Assembly: GCF_900547205.1 (NCBI RefSeq)
Contig: NZ_URFY01000020.1
Location: 10,635-74,634 of the forward strand
DNA: 64,000 nt
Reading direction: 5' to 3'
Source: an uncultured Bacteroides sp.
GTDB taxonomy: Bacteria > Bacteroidota > Bacteroidia > Bacteroidales > Bacteroidaceae
Positions 17,883 through 25,883 of this stretch are shown here, piece by piece. The position numbers were made by a program, and so were the translations under genes. Within the stretch, counting starts at the first letter, position 1. The number at the start of each line of letters is the position of its first letter. A model generated the notes under the pieces. It saw nothing but the letters and a program-made list of their open reading frames with translations. It was not told where the DNA came from and searched no databases.

Positions 17883-20408
17883 TCATTTAGGTGTTGATAC
17901 TTGTTTTTGTTCTTCCCGTTTCTTTTCAGCCAACCGCCGGATGGCAAGTTCAAGATTGCCGCCGAGTTCTTCCGCCATCTTCCGGGCTTCCAGTTTCTCT
18001 GATTCTTCCGTTGTGAACGTGTAATACTCCTCTTCGCTGACTTCTGTAGCATAGACTGCCGAATGGGTGCCGCCCAGACCGATCCATACTTCACGGTAGA
18101 AACGGCCCGGATGGTTTGCCTGGTTGATGGAAAGAATTTGTCCCCTTTCTTTCTCCGTGAGTCCCAGAAGCTTCTGGATATGCTCGAACTTGTTCATGTA
18201 TTTGCGCTGGTCAAGCAGTATCTTGCAATCCGAATTATTGATGATGGCTTCCTTTACAATAGGCGAACTGATGATGTCGTCCACTTCCTGTGTAACCACC
18301 ACTGCCTCACCGAAATATTTCCGGACGGTCTTAAACAGATACTTTATGTATTCACTCATATTGGCAGACATCAGGGCTTTCCAACACTCTTCAATCAAGA
18401 TCATCTTGCGGATGCCTTGTAGTTTTCTCATTTTGGAAATGAAAGTTTCCATGATAATCAGCGTCACCACCGGAAGAAGTACCTTGTTGGAACTGATATT
18501 ATCCAGTTCGAATACGATGAACCGTTTATTGGTCAGGTCAAGCTCCTTGTCAGAATTCAGCAGGAAATCATAGTCACCGCCTTTGTAGAACGGCTCCAGT
18601 ACATTCAAGAATCCGTCAATGTCGAAATCCTTTTCGCGTACTTTCTTTTCCTCGATCATCCGGCGGTAGTCGTCACGGACAAATTCATAGAAACCGTTGA
18701 AGTCGGGCTTGATCGTTTCATCTTCCGTAATCTTCCGGATATAGGCGTTTACCGCACCGGAAAGCGCCACCTCCTCCGAACGTTTCGGGGCTTCATCCTC
18801 CCGTTTCCAGAGAGTCAGAATGAGTGTTTTGATACTTTCGCGTTTCTCTACGTCAAGCTGTCTATTGTCAGTATAAAAGGGATTGAAAGCAATCGGATTG
18901 TTTTCTTCATACGTAATGTAAATCCCATCCTCCCCGTGTGTCCTGTCATGGATCATGCGGCACAATCCCTGATAGCTGTTACCCGTATCCACCAGCAGGA
19001 TATGCGTACCTTGTTCATAATATTGCCGCACTAAGTGGTTGGTAAAGAACGACTTTCCACTACCGCTGGGACCGAGAATGAATTTATTTCGATTGGTTAT
19101 TATTCCCCGCTTCATGGGCAAATCAGATATGTCCACATGGATGGGAATTCCATTCTGCCGGTCAGCCATACGGATACCGAAAGGGCTGGGCGAGCTGCGG
19201 TAGTTGGTTTCAGCAGTAAAGAAACAAACCGCTTGTTCCAAGAACGTGTAGAATGATTCTTCCGCTGGGAAATCACCGGCATTGCCGGGAATACCCGCCC
19301 AATAGAGCACCGGAGTATCCACTGTGTTGTAACGGGGCGTACATTCCATCATGGCAAGCTGGCTGCCCGTATCGTTCTTTATCCTTCTGAATTCCTCCGC
19401 ATCTTCCGCCCATGCCATCACGTTGCAGTGGCAGCGCACGGGCAATACGCCTTTGGTGTGTGCCTCGTCCAGATACATCTCCGTCCATTCCTGATTGACA
19501 GCGTTGCTGCGGCTGTACTTCGAGAGCGAGAGCATATTGCGGGAGGTCTTCTCCATCGACTGTAGGATTTCCTGCGCGTCGTCAATGAATATAAACTGGT
19601 GATAAATGTGGTTGCACGGAAGCAGCAGGCCTACCGGAGCGGCAAACGAGAGGCGGCAGTCACTGCGGTCGGTGGACATACGCTCATAGCGCATATCGGT
19701 GGACACTTTGCCCGGCAGGTCTGCCGTATCCGAAAGGGTGTGCAGGCAGAGCCGCTTGTCACCGATACGCATCCTGCCCGGTTTGAGGCAGATGTCCTGA
19801 AGAACGGCGGTCTTGTTTTCAAGGGACAGTGAAAAGTATTTCTCCACCAGCCCTGGGCATTCTTTCGTACCGGTGATCTCGTCCGTTTCCAAACGGCGAA
19901 GGCTGACAAGCCCCGAATCGTTCATGATACGCTCAAACTGTTCAACCGCTTCCATAAATCTGGCTGCCATATCCTTGTCAGTTATTTCTTTAGGCAAAAG
20001 GAAGCCACGGCAGAGCGTGTTAAAGTCGCTCCTTTGACGGCTGCGTTCACGGGTGGTCTTCGTCAGGTACAGGTAGCATCTGTGATTCAGGTACGGACGC
20101 TCGTTGAAATGGCGTTCATAACTTTTCGAGAGGAAACTCTGTTCTTCCGTTTTAAAGCCGGGGGAATAGTTTTCTTTCGTGAACCAGTCCTGCTTGCAGA
20201 CGACCGAATAATTGGGCAGCACTTTTATTGCCTTTATCCACGAGGAATGGATGGCCTCGTATTCCTCCGCCGTCACGGTGTAGAGTTCGGGGAGTTCCAC
20301 CTCAAAAACTACTGTCAGATCCGCATCCTTACTCACTACGCAACCATTCTCCACGGCCAGCAGGGGGAACTTGCGTTCCAGTGTTTCCGCTTTCAATACG
20401 TTTCTCAT
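17883..20408 (-). CDS. traG: TraG, VirB4-like conjugation ATPase
   Basis: An 841-residue cytoplasmic ATPase that powers assembly and transfer through the mating channel. The N-terminal half is the TraG/VirB4 N-domain; the Walker A GPSGSGKSFF lies near residue 450, Walker B-like residues in MILIEECWKALM, then VVVTQEVDDI. Its start overlaps TraF by 4 bases. This is the most conserved protein of the operon. Confidence 0.93.
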   Translation of the reverse strand: MRNVLKAETLERKFPLLAVENGCVVSKDADLTVVFEVELPELYTVTAEEYEAIHSSWIKAIKVLPNYSVVCKQDWFTKENYSPGFKTEEQSFLSKSYERHFNERPYLNHRCYLYLTKTTRERSRQRSDFNTLCRGFLLPKEITDKDMAARFMEAVEQFERIMNDSGLVSLRRLETDEITGTKECPGLVEKYFSLSLENKTAVLQDICLKPGRMRIGDKRLCLHTLSDTADLPGKVSTDMRYERMSTDRSDCRLSFAAPVGLLLPCNHIYHQFIFIDDAQEILQSMEKTSRNMLSLSKYSRSNAVNQEWTEMYLDEAHTKGVLPVRCHCNVMAWAEDAEEFRRIKNDTGSQLAMMECTPRYNTVDTPVLYWAGIPGNAGDFPAEESFYTFLEQAVCFFTAETNYRSSPSPFGIRMADRQNGIPIHVDISDLPMKRGIITNRNKFILGPSGSGKSFFTNHLVRQYYEQGTHILLVDTGNSYQGLCRMIHDRTHGEDGIYITYEENNPIAFNPFYTDNRQLDVEKRESIKTLILTLWKREDEAPKRSEEVALSGAVNAYIRKITEDETIKPDFNGFYEFVRDDYRRMIEEKKVREKDFDIDGFLNVLEPFYKGGDYDFLLNSDKELDLTNKRFIVFELDNISSNKVLLPVVTLIIMETFISKMRKLQGIRKMILIEECWKALMSANMSEYIKYLFKTVRKYFGEAVVVTQEVDDIISSPIVKEAIINNSDCKILLDQRKYMNKFEHIQKLLGLTEKERGQILSINQANHPGRFYREVWIGLGGTHSAVYATEVSEEEYYTFTTEESEKLEARKMAEELGGNLELAIRRLAEKKREEQKQVSTPK

Positions 20409-20728
20409 GATTCTTTTCTTTTTTTGGTCAGTAATCGGAATAGTCTCTTGCGGTGGATCAGATAGCGCGGATGGCGTTTTTCCGCCAACAGCTTCATCAG
20501 CCCGTGTTCACCGTACCGGGTGTTCAGGCGGAAAGTAACCCAGACGAGCAGGGAACCGGATATGACTCCGAAAGGAATGCATATCCATTGGTTCACGCCT
20601 GCCACATACAGGATGATCACCGCAAGAAGCACGGCGACCAGTCCGCCGGCGAAGATGAAAAGATACTGCGACTTCAAGCCTTTGAACTCTATCGGATTTC
20701 CCGCACCTTTGTTAATCTGGTATTCCAT
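20405..20728 (-). CDS. traF: TraF (DUF4133) conjugation protein (VirB3-like)
   Basis: A 107-residue protein with two membrane segments (YLFIFAGGLVAVLLAVIILYV and ICIPFGVISGSLLVWVTF) and a basic tail. This is the DUF4133/TraF pattern: a VirB3-like partner placed before the VirB4-type ATPase. Confidence 0.88.
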   Translation of the reverse strand: MEYQINKGAGNPIEFKGLKSQYLFIFAGGLVAVLLAVIILYVAGVNQWICIPFGVISGSLLVWVTFRLNTRYGEHGLMKLLAEKRHPRYLIHRKRLFRLLTKKRKES

Positions 20729-20734
20729 GACCGG

Positions 20735-21031
20735 TTAGAGGAAGAAGGAACGCAGGATGGTGGCGGCTACAATTAAAAAGATGCAGGCGAAGAACCAACT
20801 GGCTGCCGTCTTGCTTGTATCGGGATCACCGCTTGAAAACTTACCGTAGGTCTTGATGCCGCCTACAAGCCCCAGCACGGCGCCGATAGCGTAGCAGAGC
20901 TTAGTGGCCGGGTCAAAATAACTGGTCATCATACTTGTGGCTTCGTTGATACCGGCAAGGCCCTGGCCTTGCGCAAATACACTCGCTGCGACAAACGCGC
21001 ACATAACGGAAAAAAGGATTCTCTTTCTCAT
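20735..21031 (-). CDS. traE: TraE (DUF4134) conjugation protein (VirB2-like)
   Basis: 98 residues with a signal peptide (ILFSVMCAFVAASVFAQ), a Gly-rich region (AIGAVLGLVGGIKTYGKF) and a hydrophobic end, like VirB2-type pilins. The ATG at 21031 is chosen; the 28 residues upstream lie in the promoter region. A good promoter lies about 45 bases upstream. Confidence 0.88.
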   Translation of the reverse strand: MRKRILFSVMCAFVAASVFAQGQGLAGINEATSMMTSYFDPATKLCYAIGAVLGLVGGIKTYGKFSSGDPDTSKTAASWFFACIFLIVAATILRSFFL

Positions 21032-21073
21032 TGTCGAATCGTTTAAGGTGAGACATAAAATTGATTTCGACTG

Positions 21074-21106
21074 CAAATATAGATGGGATAATTTGCTGAG
21101 ATACAA
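21074..21106 (-). promoter_or_regulatory. Promoter for traE onward
   Basis: On the minus strand TATATTTG (21081-21074) matches the Bacteroidetes -7 consensus TAnnTTTG, and TTG (21106-21104) sits 22 bases upstream as a -33 element. Transcription would start near 21067, some 36 bases before the traE ATG. Confidence 0.6.
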
Positions 21107-21115
21107 GTGTTTCAT

Positions 21116-21143
21116 CAGGTGTCGGCAGATGTCATCAGATGTC
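21116..21143. promoter_or_regulatory. Three 10-bp-phased direct repeats (CAGRTGTC)
   Basis: CAGGTGTC at 21116, CAGATGTC at 21126 and CAGATGTC at 21136: one unit per helical turn, just upstream of the traE promoter. A similar triple array lies at 25144-25171. Probable binding sites for a cooperative transcription regulator. Confidence 0.65.
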
Positions 21144-21213
21144 TGCTAAATGGGACTGAATTGAAGACGAAAGGTGATTATTAGCTAATTCTCCGTAATC
21201 TCAAACAAAAAGT

Positions 21214-21227
21214 TAACATATATGTTA
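21214..21227. promoter_or_regulatory. Palindromic operator of the toxin-antitoxin module
   Basis: A perfect 14-bp palindrome, TAACATATATGTTA, about 23 bases before the -7 element of the + strand module. Its position suits autoregulation by the helix-turn-helix antitoxin. Confidence 0.55.
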
Positions 21228-21249
21228 TCATTATATCGGATTAATTCCC

Positions 21250-21257
21250 TATTTTTG
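21250..21257 (+). promoter_or_regulatory. -7 element for the toxin-antitoxin-chaperone genes
   Basis: TATTTTTG matches TAnnTTTG and lies 20 bases before the first ATG. No clear TTG -33 box is present, but the palindrome at 21214-21227 occupies roughly that position. Confidence 0.55.
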
Positions 21258-21277
21258 TGCCATGATTTGATAGAAGA

Positions 21278-21772
21278 ATGAAAATTTCACTTATAAAGTT
21301 GGACCAATTCTCAGGCAGAAGGACTAATTTCTATACTGTTGCAGTGGACGATGATGATAAATCCTTGTTCCAGCATTTTATAGAAAGTAATCTGGAGCAG
21401 CATGGTACGGAAATCCGGAATCTGCTGATGCGAATCAAAACGATGGGGGATGTCACCGGAGCACGGGAGCAATTCTTCAAACTCAGGGAAGGCAAAGCGG
21501 ATGACGCCGTAGCCGCATTGTATGACATTCCTTCAAAAAAGCTTCGCCTTTATTGCCTGAGATATGGCAATTGCACCGTCATTTTGGGTGACGGGGGACC
21601 AAAGACAACCCGTACATACAATGAAGATGAAAATCTTGACGGGATAGTACGATTATTGCAGAGAATATCGAAATTATTGGATAATGGCATCAGAAACAGG
21701 GATGTGCGTATAAATGAAGACGGCACCATCGACTGTGACGATGAAATAACGGATGAATATGAAGACGACTAA
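21278..21772 (+). CDS. Putative toxin of a toxin-antitoxin-chaperone module (HigB-like position)
   Basis: A 164-residue soluble protein in which KKLRLYCLRYGNCTVILGDGGPK reads like the central strands of RelE/HigB-type mRNA interferases. The tail is acidic (DDEITDEYEDD), and the length exceeds a standard HigB. The gene overlaps the next one by 20 bases, and toxin-first order is typical of HigBA. The family assignment is inferred mostly from context. It is transcribed against the surrounding tra operon from its own promoter. Confidence 0.6.
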   Translation: MKISLIKLDQFSGRRTNFYTVAVDDDDKSLFQHFIESNLEQHGTEIRNLLMRIKTMGDVTGAREQFFKLREGKADDAVAALYDIPSKKLRLYCLRYGNCTVILGDGGPKTTRTYNEDENLDGIVRLLQRISKLLDNGIRNRDVRINEDGTIDCDDEITDEYEDD

Positions 21773-22169
21773 AGGAAACGTATTTTTTGATAATCTGGCG
21801 GATTCGCTCGATGCAGCCGAATACGCGCGTGTTAAAAGCCGTATGTGTGTGGCGGTTAAAATTGCCGACGCGCTTAAACAGAAAGGCATGACACAAAGGG
21901 AACTTGCCCGTCTGATGGGGAAAAAACCCTCTGAAATATCCCGTATGCTTACAGGGACAATGAACCTTACGCATGATACGATGTTTGACTTGCAGCAGGC
22001 TTTAGGTATTGAGCTGATAAATGTCGCTTCATCGGGCATACGTGAAGTTCCGGACATTAATTTGTCCGTCGTATTGAAACGAAATTCTGAATATAGCACA
22101 CTTCCGGAAAAGGACTTCGTCCGCACAGGCTTCCTTGCCTATAGCGGTGAGGTAAAGGTGGTGCCTTAA
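21753..22169 (+). CDS. Xre-family antitoxin (HigA-like)
   Basis: A 138-residue protein with a clear helix-turn-helix at residues ~43-80: MTQRELARLMGKKPSEISRM followed by TMNLTHDTMFDLQQALGIEL. The C-terminal ~55 residues would contact the toxin or chaperone. Likely neutralises the upstream toxin and represses the promoter through the nearby palindrome. A second in-frame ATG at 21759 is an alternative start. Confidence 0.75.
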   Translation: MNMKTTKGNVFFDNLADSLDAAEYARVKSRMCVAVKIADALKQKGMTQRELARLMGKKPSEISRMLTGTMNLTHDTMFDLQQALGIELINVASSGIREVPDINLSVVLKRNSEYSTLPEKDFVRTGFLAYSGEVKVVP

Positions 22170-22180
22170 AAATTAGAGTT

Positions 22181-22636
22181 ATGAAAGAAGAGAAAGTGGT
22201 TAATATTGCATTGGTCAAAATCCAGGAAACCGGATTCAGGTTCAATACGGATTTCGATTACAACGGCTACGACAAGGAGAACATTACAGTCGGTTATGGT
22301 CAGAAATTCCATGTTGACATGCAGGCGCAAACCGTCGGTGTGGAACTGACTTTTATTTTTTCAGATAAATCATCGAACACCGACCTGGTTACACTCTCTG
22401 TAAATTCGGTGTATACCATATCCAACCTATCCGGCATTCTGAAGGTGGAAGACGGTGTTTATAAAACAAATGAAGACCATGTCATACCTAAAATAATCAA
22501 ACTTTCCATAGGCACGATGCGCGGTATTCTTTATATGAAATTGAAAGATACCGTCCTTTCGGATATGTTACTGCCCCTGATACCAAGTGACTTTATTTCT
22601 GCCACTGGAAATATAGACGGCACAAAAGCAGGCTGA
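22181..22636 (+). CDS. SecB-like chaperone of the toxin-antitoxin module
   Basis: A 151-residue protein whose layout follows SecB: an N-terminal strand (VKIQETGFRFN), central strands (VELTFIF and LSVNSVYTISNLSGIL, compare the IFSIAGIEG region of SecB), a helix region (IPKIIKLSIGTMRGILY), and the closing LLPLIPSDF, resembling LAPVNF/LPPINF at the end of SecB. SecB-like chaperones are known third members of TAC modules such as Rv1955-Rv1957, where they protect the antitoxin. The match is by eye. Confidence 0.65.
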   Translation: MKEEKVVNIALVKIQETGFRFNTDFDYNGYDKENITVGYGQKFHVDMQAQTVGVELTFIFSDKSSNTDLVTLSVNSVYTISNLSGILKVEDGVYKTNEDHVIPKIIKLSIGTMRGILYMKLKDTVLSDMLLPLIPSDFISATGNIDGTKAG

Positions 22637-22662
22637 TCGCCCGCTTTTTACAGATAACAGCT

Positions 22663-22704
22663 AAAAGCCTGTGTATTCCTTTTGAGAGATACACAGGCTT
22701 TTTT
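22663..22704. terminator. Strong intrinsic terminator
   Basis: AAAAGCCTGTGTAT pairs with ATACACAGGCTTTT around a short loop and is followed by a T run (A run on the other side). It ends the + strand toxin-antitoxin-chaperone transcript and, reading the other way, could stop or attenuate the traA-D transcript before traE. That would explain the separate traE promoter. Confidence 0.85.
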
Positions 22705-22752
22705 GCATACATTGGTAAACCAAATATTTCCAATGAAACCTTGTCTAAAGTC

Positions 22753-23433
22753 TTACAAGTATTGTTTCCAATCGGTTGAGGAGTTAAGACCGGCCTTTGT
22801 TTTTCGTACCGGCAACGCATTGCCTTCCCCATCAAGATACCTGTCCATCAGATTCTCAATGATGCTTTTATTCTCCACCTGGGAAGAAAAGACCTCAAAA
22901 AGGTCTGTCTCCCGGATAGCGTGCAGGGTGAGGGCGGCACGGCGGGACTTGTTTTCGTCCTTATCCGCATCATCCAACTTGAACAATACATTAGCGGCGT
23001 TGTCAAGGTCGGCCGGTGTTACGACCTGGGATATGGACTCAACTTCAGGAGACATCCCGTCCAGTTCTTCTTGTTCTTCTTTCAGCGTTTTCATTTCCTC
23101 CAGTGATAATTTACATTCCACTTCTTCCTCCGGGATCTCTTCGTCTTCCCCAATATAATCCGTACCCATTTCCAAAGGTTCACTCATATAGGGAGCCACG
23201 GTCTGCCCCGCGTTCTCATCCAGATAAACATAGCGGGTGCTGCCCATCACGTCCGGTTCATCCGTACTCTGCGGTTTGGATGCTGCCGGTTCTGTCTTGT
23301 CTACTGCTGTGGACGGTTTTATCTCATAAAGCAGGTCACAAATTTCACGAACCTTCTTTTTCTGTCCCCATACCTTATATAATAGGTAGGAAACGCACGC
23401 AAGGCGTACCGACAAATAGATTAGATGTTCCAT
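22753..23433 (-). CDS. TraD-like conjugation protein (DUF4122-like)
   Basis: A 226-residue protein with an N-terminal membrane segment (LSVRLACVSYLLYKVW), a long acidic low-complexity middle and a C-terminal globular part (TLHAIRETDLFEVFSSQVEN). This matches proteins labelled TraD/DUF4122 between the DUF3408 gene and traE in Bacteroidales ICEs (recall, moderate certainty). It overlaps the DUF3408 gene by 13 bases. Confidence 0.7.
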   Translation of the reverse strand: MEHLIYLSVRLACVSYLLYKVWGQKKKVREICDLLYEIKPSTAVDKTEPAASKPQSTDEPDVMGSTRYVYLDENAGQTVAPYMSEPLEMGTDYIGEDEEIPEEEVECKLSLEEMKTLKEEQEELDGMSPEVESISQVVTPADLDNAANVLFKLDDADKDENKSRRAALTLHAIRETDLFEVFSSQVENKSIIENLMDRYLDGEGNALPVRKTKAGLNSSTDWKQYL

Positions 23434-23855
23434 TCTATTGGTTTTTGATTGGCTTCCCGATTATACATCGCATTGATTATGTCCTGATACTTCTCCAGAT
23501 GATCGGACAGCACACTGTTCACAAAAGTAGGCACGGACATCTCCGGTGCGATGACCGGCAGCACTCTGGCAAATGCCTTATACAAAGAATCGTGAATATA
23601 AGTCTGCCGTCTCGCTCCTGTCAGCTTCATTTGCAGGAATTGCTTCCGGTATTCGTCAAAGCTGTATGGCTGTGAGCTTTTCTTTTCACCGGACGGTTTC
23701 TTCTCCTTTACTTCCGGCGGTTCTGAAGCCAGGATTTCCCGCTCCGGTTCTTTTTCCGATTCCTTTATCTTTTCCAATGCCGTGGTATCTCCGGCCATTA
23801 CGCGTTTGAGCGCATCCTCGTCCACATCATAGACGGTCCTCTTCTTGCTTGTCAT
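23421..23855 (-). CDS. DUF3408 protein of the tra operon
   Basis: 144 residues: a charged N-terminal half, then a compact helical domain (SFDEYRKQFLQ ... RRQTYIHDSLYKAFARVLPVI ... VPTFVNSVLSDHL), which is the DUF3408 signature, with a ribbon-helix-helix flavour like small ParB partners of ParA. It follows the ParA gene by 13 bases, so it may be the DNA-binding partner. Confidence 0.8.
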   Translation of the reverse strand: MTSKKRTVYDVDEDALKRVMAGDTTALEKIKESEKEPEREILASEPPEVKEKKPSGEKKSSQPYSFDEYRKQFLQMKLTGARRQTYIHDSLYKAFARVLPVIAPEMSVPTFVNSVLSDHLEKYQDIINAMYNREANQKPIEWNI

Positions 23856-23868
23856 AGTTACGTGCGAT

Positions 23869-24627
23869 TTAGAGTTGGAATACCGTTTCTATTTCAGCGG
23901 CCAGTAAATCCAGGTTACTGCCTTTCAGCGAGGCGGGAGACGGGGGAAACAGGGTACTGCGGAACAGTTGTCCGTTCATTCCCGTATCTTTGTTATACCG
24001 TTCCGCACTGGGGATGGCTGTCTCCAACGCTGGTATTTTCAACGAACGGAAGATTTCCGTATAGGCATTGTACAGCTCTTTGGAAACACGCTTGTCCATC
24101 CGGTTCCAGAACATATAGATGCCGCGCAAAGGGGCATCCTGATGATGGGCCATGTATTCACGGATGGCAAGTACAAAGTTCATGCTGCTGAGCATCACCA
24201 TTCTCTCCTGCGTTATCGGGGTAAGTACATAGTCCATGTTGATGATGGACCGGAAAACACCCGCCGTATTGACTGTTCCCGGTAGGTCGAAGAGTACAAG
24301 GTCGTAGTCAAGACCTGAACGGTCAATAAATTTGTAGGCCGTTTCTTTTGCTTCTTCAGGGGTGGAGGGCAGGATGCTGTAGGCTTTTCTACCACTGTCC
24401 CCGAACTGTTCCGACAACAGACTTTGCAGACGCACGTTCTTCTCCACGTTTTTTACATCCAACTCGCGTATGGCCTTAACGCTGTGCTGGGGATAGTCGC
24501 AATCCACTACAAGTACATTTTTGCCTTTGCCGTAATGAAAATAACTGGCAAGCAGCACGGTGAAAGTGGACTTGCCCACACCGCCCTTCTGGTTGCTCAG
24601 GGCGACAAATAAAGGTTCTTTTTTCAT
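23869..24627 (-). CDS. traA: TraA, ParA-family ATPase
   Basis: A 252-residue MinD/ParA ATPase with a deviant Walker A, NQKGGVGKSTFTVL (~residues 12-25), then VVDCDYPQHS and LVLFDLPGTVNT. In CTnDOT-type elements this is the first gene of the tra operon. It presumably positions the element or mating machinery. Confidence 0.9.
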   Translation of the reverse strand: MKKEPLFVALSNQKGGVGKSTFTVLLASYFHYGKGKNVLVVDCDYPQHSVKAIRELDVKNVEKNVRLQSLLSEQFGDSGRKAYSILPSTPEEAKETAYKFIDRSGLDYDLVLFDLPGTVNTAGVFRSIINMDYVLTPITQERMVMLSSMNFVLAIREYMAHHQDAPLRGIYMFWNRMDKRVSKELYNAYTEIFRSLKIPALETAIPSAERYNKDTGMNGQLFRSTLFPPSPASLKGSNLDLLAAEIETVFQL

Positions 24628-25079
24628 AACTTCATGAATTTAGGGGTTAATGAATTATTTTTCTTTCTTCTCATATATGCTTGCAAAAAGTGACGCTACG
24701 CGGTGCTGCACATCTTGTCCGGTAGTAGGAATAACTGCACGTATCACCGTATTCATTCACCGGTTGTTTCCGGATACCGATACCACATAAATCGTACAAC
24801 GTAAACGCAATGCAAATTACCGGATATTAATACATGACATTCATTCCTGTATGCCAGTCTACATTGTATAAGGACAATATATCCGTTGCCGTATAGCTCC
24901 GTCACAGTTTGTAGAATCCTGTTACATTCTACACTGTGCTGTATCAAGACTACACCAATATTATAGTATCAGAATGTAATAGTATCGCATCCTATTCAGG
25001 TACACCGTATCGCTCCGACACCGTATATACCGTATCTGTACGGCTTATTTTACACCCTACTGATAAGGCACGTCCTGTC

Positions 25080-25111
25080 TTGCGTCACGTCAAAAGTAGA
25101 ACGTATTTTTG
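25080..25111 (+). promoter_or_regulatory. Promoter candidate for the mob genes
   Basis: TTG at 25080-25082, 21 bases, then TATTTTTG at 25104-25111 (Bacteroidetes -7 TAnnTTTG). The start would be near 25117, giving a long structured leader before mobA at 25461. Confidence 0.5.
25091..25098 (-). promoter_or_regulatory. -7 element candidate for the tra operon
   Basis: TACTTTTG on the minus strand fits TAnnTTTG. It has no obvious -33 box, but the triple repeat at 25144-25171 lies upstream in the same orientation as at the traE promoter, and the distance differs by 11 bases, about one helical turn. This suggests an activator-dependent promoter. Confidence 0.45.
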
Positions 25112-25143
25112 ATACTGCCACTATAATTCGGTTCATCAGTCAT

Positions 25144-25171
25144 CAGGTGTCATCACATGTCACCACGTGTC
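25144..25171. promoter_or_regulatory. Three 10-bp-phased direct repeats (CANRTGTC)
   Basis: CAGGTGTC at 25144, CACATGTC at 25154 and CACGTGTC at 25164, the same motif, spacing and orientation as at 21116-21143. They lie in the divergent control region between traA and mobA. In CTnDOT, excision proteins are reported to activate the tra promoter, so they are candidate binders (inference). Confidence 0.65.
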
Positions 25172-25306
25172 TCATATCCAGCTATTTACCAACAGTTTAA
25201 AAGGCTCTAATTTTGCAAAGTCAGAACAAGACGAAGGAGGAAACAGCACTTCATCGGACCACAGCACGCCGTGAACGTCGCGCAGCAATCCGACGAAGGA
25301 GGATTC

Positions 25307-25420
25307 TATGTTCAAACGAACATAGCAAGTTGTGTTTTCGCCCGACAGGAAGTATCCTGTCCGACGAAAACCACTTGCCCGACCTGGCGGTCGGGGAATT
25401 TCCTCCAAAGTCGGAAATTC
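25307..25420. other. Cluster of four inverted repeats, candidate oriT
   Basis: Consecutive hairpins just before mobA: TATGTTC-N4-GAACATA (25307-25324); an outer stem GCAAGT...ACTTGC (25325-25378) enclosing GACAGGA-N4-TCCTGTC (25344-25361); CCCGACC-N4-GGTCGGG (25378-25395); and GAATTTCC-N9-GGAAATTC (25396-25420). Inverted repeats beside relaxase genes are typical of oriT, but no nick site is known here. Confidence 0.55.
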
Positions 25421-25460
25421 TGGAAGAGAAAAAAGTACGGACTGAAATTATGCAAAGAGT

Positions 25461-25883
25461 ATGAAGGAAGAATCGAAGACGAAAATGGGAAGAAAGCCCA
25501 AAAGTGATCCGGCGGACTATAAATACAGTTTCCGCCTGAATGCCGAAGAGAACACGCGGTTTGAAAACCTGGTTGCCGAGACGGAGGCAAAAGACAAAAC
25601 ACGTTTCATCAAAAAAGCCATCTTCGGCGGTACAATCAAAGTGGTGAAAATCGACAAGGCAACTATGGATTACTACATCCGCCTGACGGAATTTCACAAA
25701 CAATTCCAAGCAGTCGGTAACAACTACAATCAGGTGGTACGTGCCATCAAAACCAATTTCGGGGATAAGCGCGCGATGTCGCTGCTTTACAAACTGGAGA
25801 AAATGACACTTGAACTGATGCTGCTAACCAAAAAAGTCATGGCACTAACCGAAGAATACCAAAAGAAATGGTTGCAAAAATAA
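25461..25883 (+). CDS. mobA: MobA relaxosome accessory protein
   Basis: A 140-residue basic protein. An N-terminal ribbon-helix-helix-like segment (YKYSFRLNAEENTRFENLVA ... DKTRFIKKAIF) is followed by helices (YNQVVRAIKTNF ... YKLEKMTLELMLLTKKVM) as in MobC/MbpA-type oriT-binding proteins. It overlaps the relaxase gene by 16 bases. It probably binds oriT and loads the relaxase. Confidence 0.85.
   Translation: MKEESKTKMGRKPKSDPADYKYSFRLNAEENTRFENLVAETEAKDKTRFIKKAIFGGTIKVVKIDKATMDYYIRLTEFHKQFQAVGNNYNQVVRAIKTNFGDKRAMSLLYKLEKMTLELMLLTKKVMALTEEYQKKWLQK

Larger units (their letters stand above)
24628..25143. other. Noncoding region upstream of traA
   Basis: No convincing gene in either strand. 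It is rich in short recurring ACCGTATC / CACCGTAT motifs (near 24745, 25002, 25018 and 25028). If the minus-strand promoter at 25098 is real, most of this is a ~450-base 5' leader of the tra transcript. Confidence 0.5.

Noticed and set aside
25213..25507. Several short frames in the hairpin cluster
   Set aside because: They overlap each other in all frames, cross the inverted repeats, and resemble no protein.
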